DNA of 44,100 nt from Alphaproteobacteria bacterium (GTDB lineage: Bacteria; Pseudomonadota; Alphaproteobacteria; Caulobacterales; Aquidulcibacteraceae): NCBI GenBank assembly GCA_016124255.1, contig WGOB01000040.1, positions 1 through 44,100 of the forward strand, in the 5' to 3' direction. The notes below the pieces were generated by a model that saw only the letters and a list, made by a program, of their open reading frames with translations, was not told where the DNA came from and did no database searches. The translations under genes and the position numbers were made by a program. This document shows, piece after piece, positions 17,095 through 24,660 of the stretch; position 1 is the stretch's first letter, and each line of letters opens with the position of its first letter.

Positions 17095-17568
17095 ATGAAA
17101 CACGTCGTGAAATCTGCGGTGGCGGCGCTCGCCCTGGCGGCGGCGATGGGCGGCGTCGGCTTCGCCCAGGATTACAACCTCAACCCGAACTATGGGCAGG
17201 CCAATCTACAAGGCGGCTTCTCGCCGGATCCCTATGTGGTGAACCTGCAGGCCGGCGGCTCGATCGACGTGTCGCAGCGCAACGGCGCCTGCCGCGGCCA
17301 CATCACGGCTGCGCCGGATTTCCGGCTCAACTTCCGGCCAGGCAGCCTGCCGCTGATCATCTCTGCGGCGTCGTCAGGCGACACCACGTTGATCATCAAT
17401 GGACCGAACGGCCAGTATTATTGCGACGACGACAGCGGCGTGAACGGGCTCAATCCCGCCATCCGCTTCGACAATCCCATGAGCGGGCGGTACGACATCT
17501 GGGTCGGCACGTTCGGCGCCCAGACCCAGCCGGCGCAGCTGCACATCTCAGAGCTCTACTCGCAATAG
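17095..17568 (+). CDS. Small secreted protein, pre-peptidase C-terminal-like beta domain
   Basis: 157 residues. ATG 17095 follows GGGGGAG; an in-frame ATG at 17080 is also possible. A clear signal peptide ends GVGFAQ-D (about residue 25). The mature part is beta-rich: residues such as ACRGHITAAPDFRLNF, PLIISAASSGDTTLIINGP, YYCDDDSG and GRYDIWVGTF resemble PPC-type domains, which pack against secreted proteins. Two cysteines could form a disulfide. No enzymatic motif is visible. It is probably periplasmic or secreted; function unknown. Confidence 0.82.
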   Translation: MKHVVKSAVAALALAAAMGGVGFAQDYNLNPNYGQANLQGGFSPDPYVVNLQAGGSIDVSQRNGACRGHITAAPDFRLNFRPGSLPLIISAASSGDTTLIINGPNGQYYCDDDSGVNGLNPAIRFDNPMSGRYDIWVGTFGAQTQPAQLHISELYSQ

Positions 17569-17573
17569 AGCGG

Positions 17574-18269
17574 CTACTCGCAGATCGCGTAGTCGCCCAC
17601 GTCGAGATGGAAATGATCGGCGTGCGCGGCGTTGTACTCGGGCGACAGCACGGCGCGGAACACCCGGCACCCGCCGTCGCGCACAGCGCGCAGGAACTGC
17701 CCTTCCGCGCTCTTTGAGCCCCAGTCCGTCCGTACGCTGACCAACCGTCCGTCCGACAGACGAAAGCCGGCGATGTCGATGGCGTCGCCGGTGGCGTGAA
17801 AGCTGACGCGCCCTTCCGCGCGGCCGTAAATCCGGCGGCAGGAATAGGCGCCCAATGTCTCGATCCGCGACACGGCGGCGCCGCCGAGATGCGCACGCGC
17901 CGCTTCGGCGACGACCTCGCGCTCCCACACATAGAGCGCCGCGGCAAGCGCGCATGACATCCGCGGCGTCTGCGAATAGGGATGCGCCGATCGCGCCAGC
18001 GTCACCGCGCCGTCCAGGCGGCAGAAGCCACGCTCGGAGATATCCGGCGTCGGCGCCACCTCCAGCCTGGACAGCGAAATGAGCCCCATGCACGCATCGG
18101 AATCGCTGCGAAGTCTGGCCAGCCGCGCGGCCGTGAACGCGCCGACCGGATCCTCCAGATTGAGCCTGGCGAACGGACGATCCTGCGGCGGCAGCGTCAT
18201 CACGCCGGCGATCACAGCGATGGCCGCGATCAGCACAAGGCTCGCGGCGAACACACGCAGCGTCCACAT
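17574..18269 (-). CDS. Extensin-like C-terminal domain protein (envelope)
   Basis: 231 residues. One N-terminal hydrophobic segment (about 4-27) acts as a signal anchor. The rest matches the bacterial extensin-like_C family: CMGLISLSRLEVAPTPD, FCRLDGAVTLA, SYSCRRIYGR-type cysteines (AYSCRRIYGR), FHATGDAIDIAGFRL and a terminal AAHADHFHLDVG. The His/Asp pattern (HATGDAID and HADHFH) is that of LAS-type peptidases, so a peptidoglycan-related metallopeptidase function is plausible but unproven. Convergent with the preceding secreted protein, 5 bp apart. Confidence 0.88.
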   Translation of the reverse strand: MWTLRVFAASLVLIAAIAVIAGVMTLPPQDRPFARLNLEDPVGAFTAARLARLRSDSDACMGLISLSRLEVAPTPDISERGFCRLDGAVTLARSAHPYSQTPRMSCALAAALYVWEREVVAEAARAHLGGAAVSRIETLGAYSCRRIYGRAEGRVSFHATGDAIDIAGFRLSDGRLVSVRTDWGSKSAEGQFLRAVRDGGCRVFRAVLSPEYNAAHADHFHLDVGDYAICE

Positions 18270-18273
18270 CCGC

Positions 18274-18348
18274 TAGTGTCCTGGATTTGAAGGTCGCTTG
18301 GTCATTGGGTCATCCGCTGAGCGACCTTCGAATCCAAGAAGGACACTA
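18274..18348. repeat. 75-bp imperfect inverted repeat
   Basis: The arms are TAGTGTCCT...GGATTTGAAGGTCGCT and AGCGACCTTCGAATCC...AGGACACTA, with a 21-bp spacer. The right arm carries 4 extra bases (AAGA) and one mismatch. It sits just upstream of the extensin-like gene start. It resembles a miniature mobile element or repeat unit; there is no coding capacity. A copy elsewhere in this window was not seen. Confidence 0.75.
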
Positions 18349-18377
18349 AGGAAGTTCTGAACAAGGCCGGCGCCTCC

Positions 18378-18486
18378 GTCATTCCGGACGCGACGAAGTC
18401 GCGATCCGGAACCTAGGGGATCATGGGGTGCAGCGTTTGCCCCTGGGTTCCGGGTTCTCGCGCTCACGCGCGATCCCCGGAATGAC
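18378..18486. repeat. REP-like cloverleaf palindrome
   Basis: Outer arms GTCATTCCGG / CCGGAATGAC enclose a second pair (GGAACCTAGGGG / CCCCTGGGTTCC, one mismatch). Two small hairpins are also present: GCGAC-GAA-GTCGC and TCGCGC-TCAC-GCGCGA. This type of CATTCCGG element is common between genes in alphaproteobacteria. Non-coding; probably a dispersed repeat. Confidence 0.75.
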
Positions 18487-18514
18487 GCCATTTGGAACGT
18501 CTTCCGAGCTTCAT

Positions 18515-18537
18515 GGGGCGAATTTCTGAATCGCCCC
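18515..18537 (-). terminator. Hairpin directly after queE stop
   Basis: GGGGCGA and TCGCCCC form a 7-bp stem with a 9-nt loop, one base beyond the queE stop codon. There is no U-run, so terminator function is a weak inference. Confidence 0.35.
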
Positions 18538-18538
18538 A

Positions 18539-19288
18539 CTAGACGCCGCGCCGCGCGCCGAAGAGGGCGATGTGCAGCCGTCCTGTATAGTTCCAGCCGG
18601 CGGCGATCACCGCATCGATCAGCGCTGCGCCGCGGGCCGCCAGCGTCTCGGCGTCCACGCCCTCCGGCATGATCCAGATGCGATCCGGCGCGATCGCGTA
18701 GTTTTGCGCAAGCGCCGCGACCGTCTGCAGATCCGAGCTCTCGCGCACGACGATCTTGAACACCGCATTTTCCAGCGTCGCAAACGCCGCCAGCGCTTCC
18801 GGCCTGATCGCCAGCGCGCCGTTTCCCGCGTGCGGCAGCTTTGGCGAGACCACGAACAGCGCAACGCGCGCGACGAGCGCCGGCGATGGCGCAATCGTGC
18901 CGTTGGTCTCGATCTCGACGTGGGGTGCGCCCAGCGCATCAATCAGCGCCGCTACGCCCTCGCTTTGCAGGAGGGGTTCGCCGCCGGTGATCACCAGCGC
19001 CTCGGCGCCGCACGCGCGCACCAGCGCCGCCGTCTCCGCGACCGAGAGCTTCGCCATCTCGGCTGCGGGATCGAATGTGTGCGGCGCGCCCGGACGATCG
19101 CGCACATGCGCAAACGCGCCGCCGCGCCAGTTCCATGTGTACGCGGTGTCGCACCAGACGCAGTGCAGATTGCAGCCGGAAAAGCGCACGAAGGTGCGCG
19201 CGCGGCCGCTCATCGGGCCTTCGCCCTGGACGGAACGGAAGATTTCCGGCCGCCCGTCGTCGGTGCGCGCAAGCTTGAGTTCGATCAT
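18539..19288 (-). CDS. queE: 7-carboxy-7-deazaguanine synthase
   Basis: 249-residue radical SAM enzyme that converts CPH4 to 7-carboxy-7-deazaguanine in queuosine/preQ0 synthesis. It starts MIELKLARTDDGRPEIFRSVQGEGP. The iron-sulfur motif SGCNLHCVWCDT has Cys39, Cys43 and Cys46, the CX3CX2C pattern. ITGGEPLLQ and ETNGT follow, as in QueE. The open frame continues to 21208 antisense to the TIR and M15 genes, so ATG 19288 is taken. No other queuosine gene is adjacent and no preQ1-type leader structure was recognised in the 117 bp upstream. Confidence 0.95.
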   Translation of the reverse strand: MIELKLARTDDGRPEIFRSVQGEGPMSGRARTFVRFSGCNLHCVWCDTAYTWNWRGGAFAHVRDRPGAPHTFDPAAEMAKLSVAETAALVRACGAEALVITGGEPLLQSEGVAALIDALGAPHVEIETNGTIAPSPALVARVALFVVSPKLPHAGNGALAIRPEALAAFATLENAVFKIVVRESSDLQTVAALAQNYAIAPDRIWIMPEGVDAETLAARGAALIDAVIAAGWNYTGRLHIALFGARRGV

Positions 19289-19405
19289 GTCGCCGCGATC
19301 GTAGGCGTCCGCGTGACGCCGGTCATCTTCCAGCCGCCGTCCCCATGGCCTATGAGTGCGCCACCGCGGACGCGGGACGCCCACGCCGGGATGCGGGAGC
19401 CCTGA

Positions 19406-20806
19406 ATGGCCGACATCTTCCTCTCCTACGCCAGCGAGGATCGCGACCGGGTCCGCCCGCTTGCGGAGGCGCTGCAGGCGCGGGGCTATTCCGTCTGGTG
19501 GGACCGCTCCATCGCCGCCGGCGACGATTTCAGCGCCGTCATCCAGCGCGAACTCGCCGCAGCCAAAGCCGTGATCGTGGTGTGGACAGAGCGCTCGGCG
19601 GCAAGCGTCTGGGTGCGCGACGAGGCCGGGCGCGCCCGCGACGACGGGCGCCTCGCGCCGGTCATGCTCGACCCTGTGGACATCCCGCTCGGCTTCGGCG
19701 CGATCCAGGCGGAGGACTTCACCCGCTGGAACGGCGCGCCGAACGCCGCGCAGATGCAGATCCTTGAGGAGGCGCTCAAAGCCAAGATCGAAGGCCGCGG
19801 CGTCGATGGCGCGGCCGTCGCGCAGAAGCGCCGCCGGCTGATGAACCGCATCCGCATCGTCTCGGTGCTCACCGTGCTCGCGGCCGTGGTCGGGATCGCT
19901 GCGGGACTGAACACCATCTTCAACCGCCCCGATGTGATCATCGATGGCGGCAAGCAGCAGGACAACATGGCGCATCTCCTGCGCCTGCTCGACGAAGGCA
20001 AGTTGAGCGCGGAACAGGCGCTCGAGCTTGCGCGCCTGTTGGAGACGCAGACCTTCGCCAGCGCCGACGCCGCGCTGGCCGAGCCTGCGCCGCCGAGTGG
20101 ATCGACCGCGTCGCCGTCTCCGTCCGCCCCCGGCCGCACCGAGGATGCGCCAAGCGCTGCGGAGGAGGCCGAGGCGCCCGTCGCGATGGCGAGCGCCGTC
20201 ACCGCGGGCGAGTTCAACGAGGCCGCGCGCGAAGCGTACACACAAGCCGCGCAAGCGCTCTTGCAGGATTCCGATCCGCGGGTGCGCACCGCCGTGCTCG
20301 AACTCCGCAACGACGCAACGCGCGACGGCGCAATGCAGACGCTGTGGGACATCGCCCGCGACAGCCCGCCGGAAAAGCAGACGCTGATCTACACGGTCTG
20401 CGGCGCGGTCGGGCAGGCGGACGATCATCCGCTCGGCCTGCGCGCACTCGAACGCCTGCGCGAACTGCGCCCGGAGGACGCCGAGGTCTGGCGCATGCTG
20501 AGCTTCGGGCTCAGCCGCTCGAACCGCGCCGCGGAAGCCCAAGGCGCAGCGCTCGTCAGCGAAGGGCTGACGACCGCAAATCCCGCCGTGCGCGAAGAGC
20601 GCCTGCGCGCCGCGCTGCCGACGCTGCGCGACAGCGCGATCGCGCGCGATTTCGTGGAGCGCCAGGCCGACGACGCATGCGTCGCCGCGGTCGAGGGCGG
20701 CGCAGCGAGCGGCGCGCAGCAGGAGCGTTGCGTCGAACGCCCCAGCGTGCGCACGCGCATCCCGGCGGAACGCCTCGCGCCAACGCTGCAGCAGCGCAGC
20801 AATTAG
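19406..20806 (+). CDS. TIR domain protein with transmembrane segment and TPR-like C-terminal region
   Basis: 466 residues. Residues 1-130 are a TIR domain: DIFLSYASEDRDRVRPLAEA, GYSVWWDRSIAAGDDF (BB-loop region) and VIVVWTERSAASVWVRDEA. The WVRDE (69-73) matches the W-V-x-x-E that holds the catalytic Glu of NAD-cleaving TIR domains, so NADase activity is possible. A single transmembrane helix is at about 150-169, a Pro/Ser/Ala linker at 210-260, and a helical repeat region (about 265-430, with ALERLRELRPEDAEVWRML) that looks TPR-like and would be periplasmic. The start follows GCGGGAG. The next gene begins 12 bp downstream. Role (defence, signalling or envelope scaffold) is not determinable. 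Confidence 0.85.
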   Translation: MADIFLSYASEDRDRVRPLAEALQARGYSVWWDRSIAAGDDFSAVIQRELAAAKAVIVVWTERSAASVWVRDEAGRARDDGRLAPVMLDPVDIPLGFGAIQAEDFTRWNGAPNAAQMQILEEALKAKIEGRGVDGAAVAQKRRRLMNRIRIVSVLTVLAAVVGIAAGLNTIFNRPDVIIDGGKQQDNMAHLLRLLDEGKLSAEQALELARLLETQTFASADAALAEPAPPSGSTASPSPSAPGRTEDAPSAAEEAEAPVAMASAVTAGEFNEAAREAYTQAAQALLQDSDPRVRTAVLELRNDATRDGAMQTLWDIARDSPPEKQTLIYTVCGAVGQADDHPLGLRALERLRELRPEDAEVWRMLSFGLSRSNRAAEAQGAALVSEGLTTANPAVREERLRAALPTLRDSAIARDFVERQADDACVAAVEGGAASGAQQERCVERPSVRTRIPAERLAPTLQQRSN

Positions 20807-20818
20807 GCTCGCTGCACG

Positions 20819-21430
20819 ATGCGGCGATCGGCGTTGGCGGCGCTCTGTCTGCTCGTTGCGATCGGGTGCGGCGGTCCCGCGCCATCGGAAGAGACGCGGT
20901 TTCGCGCCTGGCTTGCGGAAAATTCGGCCCGGGGCGCCGCGTTCTCCCGCTTTGAGGCGCTGCTTGCGGAGTCCGGGGTCGCGAGCGTCGTGCCGAACCA
21001 TCAGCTTTGGCGGGTCGATCAGCTGCGTGCAGCGTGCGCCGACACGGCGTTCCAGCAGCCGCCAGAGCGCTTGTGGCGCAATATCGTTCCGACGCTGCGG
21101 TACATCCGGGATCATGTCAGACCTGCGCTCGGATCGCTCCAGGTGGTCTCGGGGTATCGTTCGCAGGCGTTCAACGCTTGCATCGAGGGCGCCTCCCGAA
21201 GCGCCCATCTCGACTTCGCCGCGCTGGATCTCGAGTCGGTCGACCGCGCCGTCACCCGCGATGTGCTGATCGCACGCCTATGCCCGCTTCATGCGCGCGG
21301 CGGCGCGGCGGGTCGCATCGGGCTGGGCATCTACGCCGGACGCCGCTTTCACCTCGACGCGCGCGGCCATCGCGGCTGGGGCTCCGATCATCGGCGCGCG
21401 AGTTTTCCGTGCGTGGAAGACGGCGAGTGA
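20819..21430 (+). CDS. M15-type D-Ala-D-Ala carboxypeptidase-like lipoprotein
   Basis: 203 residues. The lipobox is AIGC (Cys17). The mature domain has VVSGYRSQAFNACIEGAS, SAHLDFAALDLE and FHLDARGHRGWG. These give the His-x(n)-Asp and distal H-x-D arrangement of M15A peptidases, which trim peptidoglycan stem peptides. The usual SxHxxGxAxD pattern is modified to S-A-H-L-D-F-A-A-L-D. The gene starts 12 bp after the TIR gene, so both are probably co-transcribed; whether they cooperate is unknown. Confidence 0.84.
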   Translation: MRRSALAALCLLVAIGCGGPAPSEETRFRAWLAENSARGAAFSRFEALLAESGVASVVPNHQLWRVDQLRAACADTAFQQPPERLWRNIVPTLRYIRDHVRPALGSLQVVSGYRSQAFNACIEGASRSAHLDFAALDLESVDRAVTRDVLIARLCPLHARGGAAGRIGLGIYAGRRFHLDARGHRGWGSDHRRASFPCVEDGE

Positions 21431-21440
21431 CCGGCGTCTG

Positions 21441-22043
21441 CTAGGAACAGCCCTCGACAAGCTGAATCGCCGGTCCGCCGGCGTGGATCGCCGTCACCGC
21501 GCCGTCGCCGCCGATCTCGTAGCGGACGCCGCGCGCGGCGGCGTCCTCGACATAGGTCTCGCCTGATGGGCGCGGCTGCGTCCACACCGTGATGTAGTGC
21601 GCGGGCGGGTCCTGATATTTGTGCGGCTCGGCGCGTGCGCGATCGCCATAGGCGCGCATGACATCGGCGGCCGAGGCGCCGAGGCCGAAGCCGTCGCCGG
21701 TCTCGACCGCCGCGTCGCGGATCAGCGAAATGCGCGAGAGCCGCTCCTCGATCACCATTACGAGCATGCCGGCAGGCGCGCGCGCCGGGTGGAGTTCCTC
21801 GCAGGCCTCGGGTTCGGCGCCGCCGGCCGCGTTGGGCGCATCGTCGTGGCCGAGTGCAGCCTCGATCTCGGCGCGCGTCATGCCGATGCGCAGCGGGCCC
21901 CAGCCTTCCGCCGTCAGCGCTTGGGCGTCCGCGGACGCGTCGGTCTCTGTTTCGCTCGATGGCGTCAAAGGCCCGGCGTCCGTCGCCGGCTGGCCGCACG
22001 CGACCGCCGCCGCAGCCGCCAGAACGATGATCACGTGGCGCAT
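21441..22043 (-). CDS. Putative lipoprotein of unknown function
   Basis: 200 residues from ATG 22043 (GGAGG at 5-nt spacing). The signal peptide ends in lipobox AVAC (Cys16). A low-complexity Asp/Thr/Ser spacer leads into a domain beginning GWGPLRIGMTRAEIEAALG. This is the pattern of small exported proteins that carry an SmpA/BamE- or DUF-like fold (GMTxxEVxxxLG) and it ends with a Gly-rich segment. Two late cysteines are present. Specific function is unknown. Convergent with the M15 gene. Confidence 0.75.
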   Translation of the reverse strand: MRHVIIVLAAAAAVACGQPATDAGPLTPSSETETDASADAQALTAEGWGPLRIGMTRAEIEAALGHDDAPNAAGGAEPEACEELHPARAPAGMLVMVIEERLSRISLIRDAAVETGDGFGLGASAADVMRAYGDRARAEPHKYQDPPAHYITVWTQPRPSGETYVEDAAARGVRYEIGGDGAVTAIHAGGPAIQLVEGCS

Positions 22044-22075
22044 CGCATCCTCCACAGGTTTAACGCCGCGCAAGC

Positions 22076-22642
22076 TCAGCGCGTTCCGGCGCGCAGGAAC
22101 AGCGCCTTCGCCGCGCCGTAGGTGCGTTCGTCGAGCGTTTCGAACGCGCCGACGTCCGGGGTTTCGTCGGCGCCGCACTCGAACACCACGAGCGCGTCGT
22201 CGGTGATCCAGCCGCCCGGCGCAAGGCGCGACAAAGCCAGGCTCCCAAGCCCGCGCCCATAAGGCGGGTCCAGGAACACCAAGTCGAACGGGGCGCCGAG
22301 CCCTGCGGGGCGCGTCCCGAGATCGGTCGCGTCGCGGCGGTGCACGCGCGTTCGTCCGAACACGGAGAGCGTCTCGATGTTGCGCCGGATCGCGCCGCGC
22401 GCGGCTTCGTCCGTCTCCACGAACAGCGCGAACGCCGCGCCGCGGGAGAGCGCCTCCAGCCCCATCGCCCCGGCGCCGGCGAAGAGATCGAGCACGCGGC
22501 GGCCCTCAAGGCCTGGAGACCAGTCCGCGTGCGCGAGAATGTTGAAAATCGCCTCGCGCGCGCGTTCGCCGGTGGGGCGTGTGCCCTGGCCCGCCGGCGC
22601 GGCCAGCGCGCGCCCCCTGAACTCGCCGCCCACGATCCGCAT
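22076..22642 (-). CDS. rsmD: 16S rRNA (guanine(966)-N(2))-methyltransferase
   Basis: 188 residues. It begins MRIVGGEFRGRALAAP and contains TRPTGERAREAIFNIL, the SAM-binding LDLFAGAGAMGLEALSRG (51-68) and catalytic motif DPPY (125-128), the RsmD family signature. It methylates N2 of G966 in 16S rRNA during 30S assembly. An alternative ATG at 22681 adds 13 residues, but the family usually starts at MRIVGG. Downstream on the same strand is the lipoprotein gene, 32 bp away. Confidence 0.95.
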   Translation of the reverse strand: MRIVGGEFRGRALAAPAGQGTRPTGERAREAIFNILAHADWSPGLEGRRVLDLFAGAGAMGLEALSRGAAFALFVETDEAARGAIRRNIETLSVFGRTRVHRRDATDLGTRPAGLGAPFDLVFLDPPYGRGLGSLALSRLAPGGWITDDALVVFECGADETPDVGAFETLDERTYGAAKALFLRAGTR

Positions 22643-22735
22643 CGCCCGCTCATGGCGCGCGGGCCCGAAACGTGCAAGCATGGCCCTGCATCCATGATCA
22701 GAGGCGCTCAAGACCTCGATCTCGGGAGGACAGGC

Positions 22736-23530
22736 ATGACGGCAGTGAGCGCGTCCCGCCACGGGCGCACCGAACTTCTCCGCTATCACAACGCCCCTGA
22801 CGGCTACATGAATTCCGAAGGCGCCAAGGCGCTCCTGGCCGAGGTTCGCCGCGCCGGCGCCGACCGCGAAGTCGCCGTCATCGTGGTCGCCGGCGAGGGC
22901 GGCGTCTTCGTCCGCCACTACGACGTCAACGAGCTGGTGCAGGTTGGCGATGCGCTCCGCGCCGGCGCGATCACCTCGCGCCAGTTCGATCATGCGCCGT
23001 TCTTTGATCTTGGCGATCAGATCGCGGCGGCGCCCAAGCCGGTCATCGCCGCCATCAACGGCGCGTGCATGGGCGGGGGCTTTGAGCTGGCGCTCGCCTG
23101 CGATCTCCGCGTCGCCTCCGCCGACGTGACCGAGATCGGGCTGCCGGAGACGCAGGTCGGCATCTTCCCCGGCGGGGGCGGCACGCAGCGCCTGCCGCGC
23201 CTGATCGGGGAAGCCAAGGCGATGGAGCTCATCCTCTTCGGCCGGCTGATGGACGCCCGCGCCGCCGCAGCCTGCGGCCTCGTCCACGCCGTCGCGCCGG
23301 ACGCGGTGGCGGAAGCGCTGCGCATGGCGGAAGAACTCGCGCAGAAGCCGGCCGGCGCGCTCGCCGCTGCTAAGCGCCTCATCCGCGGCGCGGTGGAGAC
23401 GCGCGATTTCACCGCGGGCCTGATCGCGGAGCGCCGCGCGTTTGCGGATCTGCTCCGGACCGAAGACGCGAGTCTGGAGCGCCTGCGCCGCTTCGTCGCG
23501 GACGGCGAGCGTCTCAGCGCCGTGCGCTGA
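22736..23530 (+). CDS. Enoyl-CoA hydratase/isomerase (crotonase) family protein
   Basis: 264 residues with a standard crotonase fold: oxyanion-hole segments VIVVAGEGGVFV and INGACMGGGFELALACD, then EIGLPETQVGIFPGGGGTQRLPRLIG. Both catalytic glutamates of hydratases (in GGGFEL and GLPE) are present, so hydration of an enoyl-CoA is likely. The substrate chain is unknown. ATG 22736 is preceded by GGGAGGA. Divergent from rsmD. Confidence 0.92.
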   Translation: MTAVSASRHGRTELLRYHNAPDGYMNSEGAKALLAEVRRAGADREVAVIVVAGEGGVFVRHYDVNELVQVGDALRAGAITSRQFDHAPFFDLGDQIAAAPKPVIAAINGACMGGGFELALACDLRVASADVTEIGLPETQVGIFPGGGGTQRLPRLIGEAKAMELILFGRLMDARAAAACGLVHAVAPDAVAEALRMAEELAQKPAGALAAAKRLIRGAVETRDFTAGLIAERRAFADLLRTEDASLERLRRFVADGERLSAVR

Positions 23531-23635
23531 TGGTCGCGGGGCGCCGGCCTTGACCTGCAAACGCGCGCGGCCGATCTAGCCGCGTAAGGGCGTCGCACAC
23601 GGCCAGCGGCGGATCATCACGAGGGGCGCGCGTCC

Positions 23636-24337
23636 GTGGATTCCATGATTGCTGACATCACGGCGTTCGTCTCCGTCATTCTCATCGACCTCGCGCTCGC
23701 CGGCGACAACGCCGTCGCCGTGGGCCTTGCCGCCTCGCGTCTCGATGAGCAGCGCCGCCGCCAGGTGATCTTCCTGGGCGTTGTGATGGCGCTCGTTCTG
23801 CGCATCATCTTCGCGGTCATCACGCTGATGATCTTCAATCTCACCGCGATCACCGGCATCCTGTTCCTGGGCGGGCTGTTGCTGGTGTGGGTCGCCTGGC
23901 GCATGTGGCAGGATTACCAGGCCCACGAAGCGTCGATCACGGTCGGCGATCCCGACACGGGCGCAGGCATCGCCGCAGGCGCCGCCAAGAAGGTCGCGGC
24001 GCCCGCCACGTTCGCGGGCGCGCTGCTGACTGTGGTGATCGCAGACGTCTCGATGTCGCTCGACAACGTGCTCGCGGTCGCGGCGGTCGCGCGTCACAAC
24101 ATGTGGATCATGGTGTTCGGGCTCATCCTGTCAGTCGTGCTGATGGGCGTGGCGGCGAGCTTCATCGCGCGCGTGATCGAACGCTATCGCTGGATCGCGC
24201 TCGTCGGCATCGTGATCATCCTTCTCGCGGCCGCGCGGATGATGTGGGAAGACCTCCACGTCTGGTTCCCGGACTTCATTCCCGGCATGCCGTCCTGGAT
24301 GACCGGCGGTCACGCCCCCGCCGCCGCCGCGCACTGA
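23636..24337 (+). CDS. TerC/YjbE family integral membrane protein
   Basis: 233 residues with about seven hydrophobic segments. The N-terminal LIDLALAGDNAVAVGLA and the internal repeat IADVSMSLDNVLAVAA are the paired Asp-containing motifs of the TerC superfamily. Members are implicated in Mn2+ export and metal homeostasis, with tellurite resistance historically. A His/Ala-rich tail follows. The GTG at 23636 has GAGGGG upstream; ATG 23645 is an alternative start. No manganese riboswitch-like leader is recognisable. Confidence 0.9.
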   Translation: MDSMIADITAFVSVILIDLALAGDNAVAVGLAASRLDEQRRRQVIFLGVVMALVLRIIFAVITLMIFNLTAITGILFLGGLLLVWVAWRMWQDYQAHEASITVGDPDTGAGIAAGAAKKVAAPATFAGALLTVVIADVSMSLDNVLAVAAVARHNMWIMVFGLILSVVLMGVAASFIARVIERYRWIALVGIVIILLAAARMMWEDLHVWFPDFIPGMPSWMTGGHAPAAAAH

Positions 24338-24660
24338 TTGTTTGCGCGCCGGCGCCGTGACGGCGAGCGGGGCTGTCGCGGCGCGCGAAGGGCCGTCGCC
24401 GGCCGTGTGCGTGGAGGGGGGAATCGCCCCGTGATCCACGTGGCGTTTTGGTGCGCGCCTGCGCCGTGACGGAGACCCCGTCGTGGCGGCGCGCCGATCG
24501 CCGGCGCCGGCCATGCCCGTCGGAACGTGTTTGTCCCGCCGCCTAGGTCGCGGTGGAGTTGTGCTCACCCACCGTTCCCCGGATTGCGCGCAGCGCAAGT
24601 CCGGGGCCCGCAGACCATCGCGCGCCTCGGCGACGGGGTCTCCGCTCCGGCGTCGGGGCG
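24338..24660. repeat. Repeat-rich intergenic region, no gene
   Basis: This 323-bp gap between terC and rluB holds no convincing gene. It contains a near-perfect hairpin CCCCGGATTGCGC...GCGCAAGTCCGGGG (24577-24606). A widely spaced 13-bp inverted repeat is also present: GGAGACCCCGTCG (24471-24483) and CGACGGGGTCTCC (24631-24643). Two loosely similar blocks carry GCGCCGTGACGG (near 24353 and 24461). It looks like nested or decayed REP-type elements. Confidence 0.65.

Noticed and set aside
19289-19405. preQ1-type riboswitch before queE
   Set aside because: No matching pseudoknot or conserved loop was seen; the gap is GC-rich and ordinary.
18539-21208. 889-codon minus-strand open frame
   Set aside because: QueE starts at 19288; the remaining part is antisense to the TIR and M15 genes with no domain pattern.
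19406-21430. Complete antiphage defence island
   Set aside because: The TIR domain alone, without a recognised sensor partner, nuclease or mobile-element context, does not justify this call.
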